Source: Arthrobacter sp. (GTDB lineage Bacteria; Actinomycetota; Actinomycetes; Actinomycetales; Micrococcaceae). From it: a stretch of 64,000 nucleotides of DNA. The notes below the pieces were generated by a model that saw nothing but the letters and a program-made list of their open reading frames with translations, was not told the DNA's origin and searched no databases. A program made the translations under genes and the position numbers. Positions 7,975 to 16,731 of this stretch are shown piece after piece (position 1 is the stretch's first letter; the number at the start of each line of letters is the position of its first letter). The stretch lies in assembly GCA_031277795.1 (NCBI GenBank), contig JAITLQ010000007.1, positions 248,001-312,000 on the forward strand, in the 5' to 3' direction.

Positions 7975-9486
7975 ATGTTTGTTGAGGACGTCATTGGCGT
8001 CGTGTCTGGGGGTGGGCCGCGCGCCGGCCGCGTCGCTTGGGGGACGTTGGGGGCGGTGCCGCGGGCGCCGCGCGCGGCGGCGGTCGCCACCGAGTCCTTC
8101 TCGGTCAGGGCCTCGGCGGCTCGCTGGCGCGAGTGGGTCACCCCCGTGGTTGATGTCGTCGCCGTCGGCGTCCTGGCGCTGGCCTTTGGGGCGGTCTCCT
8201 CGCCCGAGGTGGCGGTCGCGGCGGTGGCCTTCTGCCTCGCCTTGTTGCTGACGGGGTCCTTCGCCCCGCGGGCGCAGCGGCAGGCCTCCGGCGAGCTGAT
8301 CAGGGTGGGCGTGGCGTGGCTCATGGCCGCGAGCGTGCTGGCCGTCCAGGCCTCGCTCACCGAGGCCCCGCACGGGCTCGACGGCGGCCTCGCGGTGCTG
8401 CTCGCGGCCGGCACGGCCGTCGTGTTCTCTCGCACCGCCACGCGGCTGGGCCGGCGGCTGGCCGTCCACCGCGGCCACGGCGTGGAGAAGGTGGTTGTGG
8501 TCGGCGACTTCGAGCGCGCCACCCGCGTGGCGGCCTCGGTCGAGCGCGCGGCCAACGGGACGGCGCACGTCGTCTCGCTCGTGTGCCCCGCCGGGAACGC
8601 GAGCCTGCCGGACAGCGTCGGCTCGGCCGCCGTGGTCAGCGGCGGGCTCGACGCCACGGTCCTGACCACGCTCTACACCCGGGCGGGCCGTGTGGTGGTG
8701 GCGGACGGCGGAACCCTGACGGGCGAGGATTTCTCCGAGCTGGCCTGGCAGTTGGGCCACAGCGCCGCCGGCGTGCGCGTGGATCTCGCGACGGGGCTCG
8801 ACGGCGTGGGGCGCGGACGCATGCGGCTCGTGCCGAACCCGTGCACCGCCCTCGTGGCCGTGACCACGCCCGCCGCCGCGAACCCGTGGCGAACGGGAGC
8901 CAAGCGCCTGCTCGACCTCGCCCTGGCCCTCCCCGCCTTGGTGCTGCTTGCACCGGCCATGCTCGCGCTGGCCGGCCTCGTCCGCCTCGACAGCGCGGGC
9001 CCGGTGTTCTTCAAGCAGCGGCGGGTGGGCCGCAACGGGGCCCCGTTCACGATGTACAAGTTCCGCACGATGCGCCCGGATGCCGAGGCGCAGCTGAAGC
9101 AGCTGGCCGGACAGAACGAGGCGGCCGGGCCGCTGTTCAAGCTCAGCCACGACCCCCGCATCACGCGGGCCGGCCGGCTGCTGCGCCGCACCTCGCTCGA
9201 CGAGCTGCCGCAGCTGCTCAACGTGGTGCGCGGGCACATGTCGCTCGTGGGACCCCGCCCCGCCCTGCCGGACGAGGTGGCGCGTTACGACGAGCTGGCG
9301 ATCAAGCGCCTCCGCGTCAAGCCGGGGTTGACCGGACCGTGGCAGGTGGGCGGACGCTCCGAGCTGGGCTGGGACGAGGGCCTGCGCCTGGATCTCGGCT
9401 ACGTGGAGAACTGGTCGATCCCCGGCGACGTTTCACTGCTGGTCAAGACGGTCAAGGCCGTCGTCTCTCGCCGCGGCGCGTACTGA
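7975..9486 (+). CDS. exopolysaccharide polyprenyl glycosylphosphotransferase (sugar transferase)
   Basis: A 503-residue membrane enzyme of the WbaP/CpsE type. The N-terminal half has several hydrophobic segments and a nucleotide-binding-like CoA_binding_3 region. The C-terminal catalytic domain (about residue 308 on) has a TM helix, FFKQRRVGRNG, FTMYKFRTM, SLDELPQLLNV, MSLVGPRPALP and KPGLTGPWQV, all family signatures. It starts glycan repeat synthesis by moving a sugar-1-phosphate from a nucleotide sugar to undecaprenyl phosphate on the inner membrane face. ATG 7975 follows GGGGGGAA; an in-frame GTG at 7909 lacks a ribosome site. The next gene overlaps it by 1 nt (TGATG). Confidence 0.93.
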   Translation: MFVEDVIGVVSGGGPRAGRVAWGTLGAVPRAPRAAAVATESFSVRASAARWREWVTPVVDVVAVGVLALAFGAVSSPEVAVAAVAFCLALLLTGSFAPRAQRQASGELIRVGVAWLMAASVLAVQASLTEAPHGLDGGLAVLLAAGTAVVFSRTATRLGRRLAVHRGHGVEKVVVVGDFERATRVAASVERAANGTAHVVSLVCPAGNASLPDSVGSAAVVSGGLDATVLTTLYTRAGRVVVADGGTLTGEDFSELAWQLGHSAAGVRVDLATGLDGVGRGRMRLVPNPCTALVAVTTPAAANPWRTGAKRLLDLALALPALVLLAPAMLALAGLVRLDSAGPVFFKQRRVGRNGAPFTMYKFRTMRPDAEAQLKQLAGQNEAAGPLFKLSHDPRITRAGRLLRRTSLDELPQLLNVVRGHMSLVGPRPALPDEVARYDELAIKRLRVKPGLTGPWQVGGRSELGWDEGLRLDLGYVENWSIPGDVSLLVKTVKAVVSRRGAY

Positions 9487-9965
9487 TGGGCGGGCTCGTG
9501 CCGGGCGCCGGAGGGCGGACCCGGAGCGGGAGGATTGGCTACGCGGCGGGCGCCTTCGACCTGTTCCACGTGGGCCATCTGAACCTGCTGCGCCGCAGCG
9601 CCGAACGCTGCGATCACCTGGTGGCCGGGGTGGTGTCGGATGCCGTGCTCTGGCAGACGAAGGGCATCCTTCCCGTCATCGGGGAGGACGAACGAGCGGC
9701 GATCGTCGGGGCCCTCGCCTGCGTCGATGCCGTGTACATCGAGCGCGACGCCGACCGGCTCGTGACGTGGGACGACGTGCGCTTTTCCCTCTTCTTCAAG
9801 GGAGACGACTGGCTCGGGACACCGCGGGCGGAGGCGCTGCAGGCGCAGTTGGCCACGCGCGGGGCGCGGATCGAGTACCTGCCCTACACCCTCGAGACCT
9901 CCTCCTCGCGGCTGCGCGCCGCCCTGGCGGATCTCGAGACGATGGCCCGCGCCGCGCGCGGATGA
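9486..9965 (+). CDS. TagD-like cytidylyltransferase-family nucleotidyltransferase
   Basis: A 159-residue HxGH-type nucleotidyltransferase. The motif GAFDLFHVGHLNLL is at about residues 22-35, and ETSSSRLR near the C-terminus corresponds to the second nucleotide-binding motif (usually ISTT/SSTxIR). Close relatives make CDP-glycerol from glycerol 3-phosphate (TagD) or activate other polyol or ethanolamine phosphates with CTP. The substrate cannot be read from sequence. The locus also has a CDP-alcohol phosphatidyltransferase, so an activated CDP-alcohol is a reasonable guess. The ATG overlaps the stop of the sugar transferase. Confidence 0.85.
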   Translation: MGGLVPGAGGRTRSGRIGYAAGAFDLFHVGHLNLLRRSAERCDHLVAGVVSDAVLWQTKGILPVIGEDERAAIVGALACVDAVYIERDADRLVTWDDVRFSLFFKGDDWLGTPRAEALQAQLATRGARIEYLPYTLETSSSRLRAALADLETMARAARG

Positions 9966-10032
9966 CACCGAGGGGCAGCGCCCCTCCCCGGCCCGTTCGG
10001 CCCGCCCACACCCGTGGAAGGAACCAAGCACC

Positions 10033-11676
10033 ATGAGCACTCCTGAGCTGGAGCAACGAAACGAGCCCCCGCTGCGGGTTCTGCGCCGCCATTGGGTGGC
10101 CGCCGCGATCGCCTTCGTGGCGATCTGGCTGGCCGTGTCGGCGCTGGCCCTGGCGTTGCCCGTGACGTTCTCGGTCAGCGCGACGGTCCAGGTCTATCCC
10201 GTCGCGGGAGGACAGTCCGCCAACCCGACCAACGTTGCGCCCGTGAACATCTCCACCGAGGCGCGCGTCGCGTCCTCCGATCCGGTGCTCTCCGCGGCCG
10301 CGACAAGCCTCGGCGGCATCGACGTCGCCACGCTGCGCGGCAGCATCGAGGTCGAGGCCCCGGACGGCTCGCAGAACCTGCTCGTCGCGGGCACGGCCGG
10401 CTCCGCCGAGGAGGCGACCGCCCGCGCCAACGCCGTGGCCCGCGCCTACCTCGAGGTCCGCGGCGAGATGGCCTCGGCCTTGGTGGACGCGGCGGACGCC
10501 AACCTCGCCGGGCTCATCACGAGCTGGAGCAAGGACCCGGCGCTGCGTTCACGCGTCGCGGAGCTGGAGCTCTCCCGCGCCGAGCTCGGACAGGTCAACA
10601 CCGTTCCCGGCGTCCTCATCGATCCGGCGGTGGCCGGCCGCGCCACGGCGACCGGGCGGGCCATCTGGGGCATCGCGGCCGGCGGGGTCCTCGGCCTGCT
10701 CGGCGCCGTCGCCGTCGTGCTGTGGCGCGAGCGCACCTCCAGGCTGGCCAGCGACGCCGGCCGCGTGGCCGCCAAGACCGGTCGCAGGGTGTTGGATTGG
10801 GACGGCGACGCCGAGGGCGTGCGCCGGGTGTTGCTGGGCCTCGGCGACGGGCGGTCGTTTGCCGTGACGGGCGACGTCGTCGCTTCCCAGCGATTCGCGG
10901 CGGCCCTGGCCGCGGCGCTGCGCGAACGCGGGGACGTCGTCACCGAGGCGAGCGTCGATCGGGCGGACGAGGTGGACGCCGGCCGCACCGAACGCGCGCT
11001 GCTGCGGGCCTCGGCCGGCGCCACGCTCGTGGCCACCGCCGACCCCGCCCTCGGCTTCTCACGCTTCGTGCGCCTGAGCAGGCGCAGCCGCGTCGTCCTG
11101 GTGGTGAGCCGCCGCAGCCGCATCGAGGCGCTGCGTTCGGCCCTCGCCGACCTGGCCGGGCGCGACGGCGTCTGCGTCGTCTTTGCGCGCGCGTCACTGG
11201 CCCGGGCGTCCCGCCCCGAGCCCGGCTACCGCAACGCGGCGGACCGGGCCCTGGCCTTCGAGCTGGCGGCGAACGAAGCGAACGAAGTGCACGGAAGCCA
11301 AGGCACAGCCGAGCCCGAGGCCGTCGAGCCCCCGGCGCACGCGAGCCAGGGCGCACCCGGGGCAGAGGCCGTCGAGCCCGCGGCGCACGGCGCGCCCGCG
11401 GGGGAGGGGACCGGCACCGCCGCGACGCAGCGTCAGGGCAAGCGGGCGGCCCGGCCCATCGCCGAACCCGAGCGGCCCGAGCCGGAGCCGCAGCATGCCG
11501 ACGCCACCTCGGACGCCGAGCGCCGGCTGGTCGTTGCGCTCTCGCTCAGCGGGCCCGCCGGGTCCGCCGCCCCGGGGGACACCGAGCCGGAGGGCGTCTC
11601 GCGGGAGGAACGGCACGGGCACGCTCAGCCCTCGGCGGAGGCCAGAGAGAGTGTTCGAGGGGGCGAGGAGCGGTGA
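10033..11676 (+). CDS. Wzz-like chain-length protein with degenerate kinase-like domain
   Basis: A 547-residue protein. TM1 (about 22-44) and TM2 (about 210-230) flank an extracytoplasmic Wzz-like domain, as in polysaccharide co-polymerases. The cytoplasmic part (about 250-400) has the layout of a BY-kinase/ParA-like fold, but where Walker A should be there is SFAVTGDVVASQRFAAAL, without a GxxGxGK[ST] loop. The C-terminal 130 residues are Ala/Pro/Glu-rich and low in complexity, with an internal duplication around AVEPPAHASQGAP, and they lack the tyrosine cluster typical of BY-kinases. I infer a structural co-polymerase that controls chain length or export without kinase activity. The ATG follows GGAAGGAA. 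The stop overlaps the next start. Confidence 0.8.
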   Translation: MSTPELEQRNEPPLRVLRRHWVAAAIAFVAIWLAVSALALALPVTFSVSATVQVYPVAGGQSANPTNVAPVNISTEARVASSDPVLSAAATSLGGIDVATLRGSIEVEAPDGSQNLLVAGTAGSAEEATARANAVARAYLEVRGEMASALVDAADANLAGLITSWSKDPALRSRVAELELSRAELGQVNTVPGVLIDPAVAGRATATGRAIWGIAAGGVLGLLGAVAVVLWRERTSRLASDAGRVAAKTGRRVLDWDGDAEGVRRVLLGLGDGRSFAVTGDVVASQRFAAALAAALRERGDVVTEASVDRADEVDAGRTERALLRASAGATLVATADPALGFSRFVRLSRRSRVVLVVSRRSRIEALRSALADLAGRDGVCVVFARASLARASRPEPGYRNAADRALAFELAANEANEVHGSQGTAEPEAVEPPAHASQGAPGAEAVEPAAHGAPAGEGTGTAATQRQGKRAARPIAEPERPEPEPQHADATSDAERRLVVALSLSGPAGSAAPGDTEPEGVSREERHGHAQPSAEARESVRGGEER

Positions 11677-12122
11677 AGATCATGCTGGTGACCTCGCCGG
11701 GGGGCCACCTCGCGCACCTGCTGGCGCTGCGGCCGTGGTGGGGCGAGCACGAGAGGGTGTGGGTCACCGCCAAGCAGGATGACACGCTGCTGGCCCTGGC
11801 CGAGGAATGCGTGCACTGGTGCCACTGGCCGACCACCCGCAATCTGCCCAATGCGGCGCGCAACTTCGGCCTCGCGGCCCGCCTGCTGGCGGAGGAACGG
11901 CCGGACGTCGTCGTGTCGGACGGGGCCGGCGTGGCCGTGCCCTTCTTCCTTCAGGCCAGGCGCCGCTCGGTCACGACCGCCTATCTCGAGTGCTTCGACC
12001 GCATCGACACCCCCTCGCTCACGGCGCGGCTCTGCTACCCCTTCTCCGACGTGTTTTGCGTCCAATGGGACGAGCAACTGCGCGCCTTTCCCGAGGCAGT
12101 GAACATCGGGGCCGTGCTGTGA
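11673..12122 (+). CDS. Alg14/PssD-type glycosyltransferase subunit
   Basis: A 149-residue protein matching the ALG14/EpsE/PssD family, the membrane-bound acceptor-binding half of a split GT28-type transferase. The N-terminus MLVTSPGGHLAHLL is the family signature, and DVVVSDGAGVAVPFF is the second conserved stretch. Alg14 recruits its partner Alg13 to the membrane to add the second sugar to the lipid-linked acceptor. The GTG start overlaps the wzz-like stop (GTGA) and its own stop overlaps the next gene, so the pair is co-translated. Confidence 0.88.
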   Translation: MKIMLVTSPGGHLAHLLALRPWWGEHERVWVTAKQDDTLLALAEECVHWCHWPTTRNLPNAARNFGLAARLLAEERPDVVVSDGAGVAVPFFLQARRRSVTTAYLECFDRIDTPSLTARLCYPFSDVFCVQWDEQLRAFPEAVNIGAVL

Positions 12123-12730
12123 ACGCGCCGCGGATCGTCGTGAGCCTTGGCACCGATGTGCACCCCTTCGAGCGCCTGCTCGGCTGGGCGGAGTCGCTGG
12201 CCGAGCGCTTGCCGGAGGTGGCCCTGCTGGTGCAGCACGGCGCGAGCCGCGCGCCGGTGGGCCGCGCCGCCGGGATCCGGGCCACCGATCGGGACACGCT
12301 CCTGGGCTGGTACCGCGGCGCCGACGTCGTCATCACGCAGGGCGGCCCCGGCTCCATTCTCGATGCACGCGAGGCGGGGAAGATTCCGCTCGTGGTCCCG
12401 CGCGACCCGGCGCTCGGCGAACACGTCGACGGCCACCAGCAGGCCTTCGTTCCGGTCATGGCCAAGGCCGGCGAGGCCGTCCTCGTCGAAACCTTTTCCG
12501 ACCTCGTCCGCCTGGTGGACGAGGGAATCGCCGACCCGCAGCGCTTCAGGGCCCCCGTGCGCCGCGCCGACCCGGCGCCGGCCGCCGCCGCGCTCTCCCG
12601 GCTCGTGACCGCGGCGCTCTCCGCCGCACCGGAGCGGGGCCGGCTGGCTCGCCGGCTGCGCTTGCTGCTCCCGTCCGGCCACCGTCCGGCGGCCGCCCTC
12701 ACCCCGCCACACACCGAAGGAGTGTCATGA
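12119..12730 (+). CDS. Alg13/PssE-type glycosyltransferase subunit
   Basis: A 203-residue protein with the GT28 C-terminal fold, the nucleotide-sugar-binding half that pairs with the preceding Alg14-like protein. Visible motifs are IVVSLGTDVHPFERL at the start and the donor-binding segment ADVVITQGGPGSILDA (about 70-85), then KIPLVVPRDP and GEHVDGHQ, all typical of PssE/Alg13. The last 60 residues are a basic, Ala/Arg-rich tail of unknown role. The GTG start overlaps the upstream stop by 4 nt and the ATGA at the end overlaps the lipoprotein gene. Confidence 0.87.
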   Translation: MNAPRIVVSLGTDVHPFERLLGWAESLAERLPEVALLVQHGASRAPVGRAAGIRATDRDTLLGWYRGADVVITQGGPGSILDAREAGKIPLVVPRDPALGEHVDGHQQAFVPVMAKAGEAVLVETFSDLVRLVDEGIADPQRFRAPVRRADPAPAAAALSRLVTAALSAAPERGRLARRLRLLLPSGHRPAAALTPPHTEGVS

Positions 12731-13575
12731 GCACCCTGCCCCGCCCCCTGTTCAGAACCGGGTTGGCCGCCTGTGCCGCGCTGGCCGCCGTGGGGTTGGC
12801 CTCCTGCAGCGGCGCCGGCCTCGCGCCGCCAGCCCAGGGGATCCAGCCGGTCGCCACCGCAGGCGGCCCAACGGCGACCTCGACGGCCCCCGGCGCGACG
12901 CCGACGCCGAGCGCGGCCGGCTCCTCCGCGGCCGCGAGCGTCGCCCCCGCGAGCACCGCGGCCCCGAGCGCCTCCGCCGCGCGCACGGGTGCGGCGGCCT
13001 CGTCGCGCCCGGCCTCCACCCCCGCAGCGCGCGCCACCAGCACCCCCGTGCCGAGCGCCACGGTCAAGGCCAAGGGCGACGCGGCCAAGGACACCCCGGC
13101 CGGTTGGCCCCAGTCCTATCGGGTGCCGACCAAGGCGGAGGACAAGGGCGTGGGCGCCGCGATCACCGCGCAGAAGAAGGCGGTCCAGGTCCCGGCCGCC
13201 GTGGCGCAGGAGATCGCCGAGCCGAGCAACACGGCCAAACCCACCCCGCCCGATTTCGGGGCAAGCGTGGAGGGAGCGGCCCTCTCCGAGCTCCAGGGCG
13301 ACTACGTCGAGGCGGCCCAGAACGGCTGGGTCACGACCGGCACTCCGGTGCTCAAGGGGGACCCACGCGTCGTCGACCTCAGCGCCACCGAGGTGAGGGT
13401 CTTTGCCTGCATCGACTACAGCGCCGTGCAGATGACGGACGCCGCAGGCAACGTCCTGCAGGCGGCCACCCCGGCCGGGACCAGGGCCCGGCTGCAGATC
13501 TATGACATGACGAAGAAGAACGGCAGCTACGTGATCACCGCCCACCAAGTGGCGGCAGAAGACCCGGAGTGCTGA
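12727..13575 (+). CDS. putative lipoprotein of the polysaccharide locus
   Basis: A 282-residue protein with a type II signal peptide: basic start, hydrophobic core and lipobox GLASC (cysteine about residue 19). Residues 30-115 are a Ser/Ala/Thr/Pro-rich spacer that could span the wall. The folded C-terminal part (about 120-282) looks like a small NTF2-like or Mce-associated-type alpha/beta domain and ends with a Cys that could pair with an internal Cys in FACIDYS. No enzyme motif is recognisable. Its place between the Alg13-like gene and the fibrinogen-like gene, with a 4-nt overlap, suggests a surface role in assembly or retention of the polymer. Confidence 0.75.
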   Translation: MSTLPRPLFRTGLAACAALAAVGLASCSGAGLAPPAQGIQPVATAGGPTATSTAPGATPTPSAAGSSAAASVAPASTAAPSASAARTGAAASSRPASTPAARATSTPVPSATVKAKGDAAKDTPAGWPQSYRVPTKAEDKGVGAAITAQKKAVQVPAAVAQEIAEPSNTAKPTPPDFGASVEGAALSELQGDYVEAAQNGWVTTGTPVLKGDPRVVDLSATEVRVFACIDYSAVQMTDAAGNVLQAATPAGTRARLQIYDMTKKNGSYVITAHQVAAEDPEC

Positions 13576-13651
13576 ACGGCCCTCCGCACCGACTCCCAGC
13601 TCGTTTCCCTTTTCACACCCCGCCGGGGACGCCCCCAGAAAGGCCACTGCC

Positions 13652-16609
13652 ATGCATCCCATCACTCACCCACGGGGTCGGAAGGCGCGCGTAGCAGCAC
13701 TGCTCGCGCTCTCCGCCCCCGGCCTCGTGCTCGCCTCCCTCGCCCTTCCACCGGCCGCCTCGGCCGCGGCCGCGCTGCCCGCCGTGGGCGCCGTCGTCCG
13801 CGACGGCTCGAGCATGGCCAACGCCGCGGCGTCGTGCTTCGAGATCAAGCAGGTCAAGCCCACGGCCACGAACGGCGTGTACTGGCTGCAGACCGACCTC
13901 ATGGACGTGCCGGAGCAGTTCTACTGCGACCAGGAGCGCGACGGCGGCGGCTGGCTGCTGATCGGCCGCGGACGCCAAGGCTGGACCACGAACTACAACG
14001 GCCAAGGCACCACCGCGGAGGTCAGGAGCGACGTCGACACCGCGGCCGGCTTCGCCCCCAAGCAGCTCGGGGGCGAGCTCGTCACGCAGTTGCTCGGCGG
14101 CACCGCTCCCCAGGACCTCACCGACGGTTACCGCCTGCGCCGCGCCAACAACACCGCCGGCACCTCCTGGCAGTCCCTCACCTTCAAGATCACCCGCGCC
14201 CAGCGCTTCTCGTGGGGCGTCTACGGCTCCGCCAGCCCCGTGAACACGGTCAAACTCAACGGCACGGCCGTCAACGCGGGCACCGCCAACACCTTCGGCT
14301 CCACCCCGCTCCTCTCCAGCGCGGACGGCACCGTCACGACGCCCGAGCAGTCCGGCGCGAGCTACACGTGGGGCTTTGCCTACAACAAGAACTCCGGCGG
14401 CTCGACGTCCGCCACCTCGTTCGTCTACTCCACCGGTTCCACTCGGGCCACGCCGATGACGCAGTTCTACGTCCGCCCCCGGCTCACGGCGGCGACGGAG
14501 AACTTCGCCGCGATCCCCGACACCGGCAGCGCGGTCAAGACGAAGGCGGCGCGGGCGCAGTCGGGGTCGTTGACCACGGTCTGGGGCGTCGCGACCCGCA
14601 TGGGCGGCGGCACCAACGAGAACTACACCGAGGCCCAGGCCTTCGCCGAGTCCTCCGGCTACATGTTCGTGGGCGGCAACTTCCGCTACGTCCAGCGTGA
14701 CGCCAACGGCACCGACCGCGCCGAGCAGCCGTACCTGGCGGCGTTCGACGTCACGACGCGCGAGTGGATCAGCACGATCAGGCCCACCTTCAACGGCCAG
14801 ATCAAGACCCTCGCCGCCCTGCCTGGCGATCGCCTCGCCGTCGGTGGGGAGTTCAACATCGTCAACGGCGTCTCGGCGCCCGGCTTTGTGGTGCTCGACG
14901 CCAAGACGGGTCAGGTCAACGCCGCGTGGAAGCTCACGATCGAGAACAACGCCGGCACCAAGCCCGTCATGGTGCGCTCGGCCTCGGTCCAGGGCAATTG
15001 GCTCTACCTCGGCGGCACCTTCACCCACTTCCAGGGCAGCAGCGGGGCCAAGGTGTACTCGCGCAACGCGGCGCGCGTCAACGTGAACACCGGCATGCCG
15101 GATAAGACGTGGACGCCGCAGTTCAACGGCGCCGTGTACTCGCTCACGCAGGCCGCCGGCTCCAACTACGTCTTTGCCGCGGGCTACTTTGCCCAGGATC
15201 TGCGCACGGGCCAGGGCACCGCCAAGGCCCTCGCGCGCATCGATGCGGGCGCCGGCGCGCAGGTGGCCAACTGGGTCTGGGATCCCTCGTGGCCGGGCCG
15301 CGGCTACCTGTGGGCATGGGATGCCGTGGAGAAGGACGGCGTGGTGTGGATCGGCGCGATCGAGCACATCTTCCGCTCTTACGACGCGACCACCCTCGTG
15401 GAGAAGTCCTCGAACATCACCCTGCCGGGCGGCGATTTCCAGGACGTGCAGCTGGCGGGCAACGTGGTCTACGCGTCCTGTCATTGCGACAAGTGGAACT
15501 ACTCCGGCGGCCGCCTCTACGCCAACCCGCAGGCCCAGAGCTACGAGACGGACCACATCGATCTGGTCGGCGCGTGGGACACGAGCACGGGCCTGATGGT
15601 GCAGGACTTCCAGCCGAAGTACAAGGGCACCTACACACAAGGTGTGTGGGCCATGGCCACCGACTCGCTCGGCAACATCTGGGTGGGCGGCGACCTCACC
15701 CGCTCGGCCAAACCGAGCGGAGCGATGCAGTTCTCCGGTGGCTTCGCCACCTACGCCGCGCGCGATGTGACCCCGCCGGCCGCGCCGACAAACGGCAAGG
15801 CCACCCGCGTGGGCGCGGTGGACACCCTCACGTGGACCGGCTCGGCCGGAGCCAAGACCTACCAGGTCCTGCGCAACGACCGCGTGGTGGCCACGACGGC
15901 GGTGGGCACCGGCACGGTGCAGGTGCCGGCCACCGACGGGGCACGCTACTTCGTGCGGGCCGCCGATGCCGAGGGCAACCTCTCCGCCTCGACCGCCCTC
16001 ATCGCCCTGAAGGACAACACCCCGGTGGATCCGTGTGCGGCCGATCCGCAGGCGGCCGGTTGCGCGCCGGCGCCGGCGGCTGCGCCGGCTGTGGCGGTGA
16101 TGGACGTGGCGCTGATCGATGCCGGGTCAACCTGGACCTACGCCTCCGGCGTGACGAGCTCGACGGCCTGGGCCACCCCGGCCGGGTCGCTCGGCAAGAC
16201 GACGGGCAAGACACCCATCGGCTACGGCGCCGACACGCTCAAGACCAAGCTCGGCACGACGGAGGCGAGCGGGTTCAGGGTGCGTAAGGACTTCACGGTG
16301 ACCGACCCTGCCTCCTTGTCGGGGTTGACGATCTCCACGCGGGCCGACGACGGCATCGTGGTGTGGCTGAACGGCACCAAGCTCAAGCAGACCAACGTCA
16401 AGGGCGCGTCGCTGACCCCGTTGTCCAAGGCCACCACGTCCGTCACGACGGCCAAGGCCTTCGCCAGTCCCGTGACGATCGCCATCGACAAGAGCCAACT
16501 GCGCAAGGGAACGAACACCTTGGCGGTGCAGGTCTTGCCCTCCTCGCTCCATGAGAAGGACACCTCCTTCGACTTGAGCCTCAAGGGCAAGCAGACGGTC
16601 TCCCCCTGA
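13652..16609 (+). CDS. secreted fibrinogen-like (YCDxxxxGGGW) multi-domain protein
   Basis: A 985-residue exported protein. A Sec signal (about 1-38, ending ASAAAA) is followed by a fibrinogen C-terminal-like domain (about 45-290) with YCDQERDGGGW near residue 91, the hallmark of this bacterial family. Residues about 300-700 contain repeated GGxF/GGNF strands, each followed by a hydrophobic strand, which fits a beta-propeller. An FN3-like module (about 705-790) and a C-terminal jelly-roll, galactose-binding-like domain (about 825-980, with RADDGIVVWLNGT) complete it. Fibrinogen-like domains often bind acetylated sugars or calcium, so it may hold or modify the polysaccharide on the cell surface; this is inference. 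There is no sortase motif or TM anchor. The ATG follows AGAAAGG. Confidence 0.85.
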   Translation: MHPITHPRGRKARVAALLALSAPGLVLASLALPPAASAAAALPAVGAVVRDGSSMANAAASCFEIKQVKPTATNGVYWLQTDLMDVPEQFYCDQERDGGGWLLIGRGRQGWTTNYNGQGTTAEVRSDVDTAAGFAPKQLGGELVTQLLGGTAPQDLTDGYRLRRANNTAGTSWQSLTFKITRAQRFSWGVYGSASPVNTVKLNGTAVNAGTANTFGSTPLLSSADGTVTTPEQSGASYTWGFAYNKNSGGSTSATSFVYSTGSTRATPMTQFYVRPRLTAATENFAAIPDTGSAVKTKAARAQSGSLTTVWGVATRMGGGTNENYTEAQAFAESSGYMFVGGNFRYVQRDANGTDRAEQPYLAAFDVTTREWISTIRPTFNGQIKTLAALPGDRLAVGGEFNIVNGVSAPGFVVLDAKTGQVNAAWKLTIENNAGTKPVMVRSASVQGNWLYLGGTFTHFQGSSGAKVYSRNAARVNVNTGMPDKTWTPQFNGAVYSLTQAAGSNYVFAAGYFAQDLRTGQGTAKALARIDAGAGAQVANWVWDPSWPGRGYLWAWDAVEKDGVVWIGAIEHIFRSYDATTLVEKSSNITLPGGDFQDVQLAGNVVYASCHCDKWNYSGGRLYANPQAQSYETDHIDLVGAWDTSTGLMVQDFQPKYKGTYTQGVWAMATDSLGNIWVGGDLTRSAKPSGAMQFSGGFATYAARDVTPPAAPTNGKATRVGAVDTLTWTGSAGAKTYQVLRNDRVVATTAVGTGTVQVPATDGARYFVRAADAEGNLSASTALIALKDNTPVDPCAADPQAAGCAPAPAAAPAVAVMDVALIDAGSTWTYASGVTSSTAWATPAGSLGKTTGKTPIGYGADTLKTKLGTTEASGFRVRKDFTVTDPASLSGLTISTRADDGIVVWLNGTKLKQTNVKGASLTPLSKATTSVTTAKAFASPVTIAIDKSQLRKGTNTLAVQVLPSSLHEKDTSFDLSLKGKQTVSP

Positions 16610-16620
16610 CCGTCTGAGGG

Positions 16621-16654
16621 CGGCGGTCCCGTCCGCGCCACGCGGGGCCGCCGT
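16621..16654 (+). terminator. possible hairpin after the fibrinogen-like gene
   Basis: Arms 16621-16630 and 16645-16654 pair over 10 bp with one wobble. There is no clear U-tract, so this may attenuate rather than stop transcription into the CDP-alcohol transferase gene. Confidence 0.35.
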
Positions 16655-16731
16655 CACCCTGCCATTCGTGACCGCCCTGGGCCGCGCGCCCGTTGTCGCC
16701 GGAGGATCCTGCCGCCGGCCGAAGGAGAACC

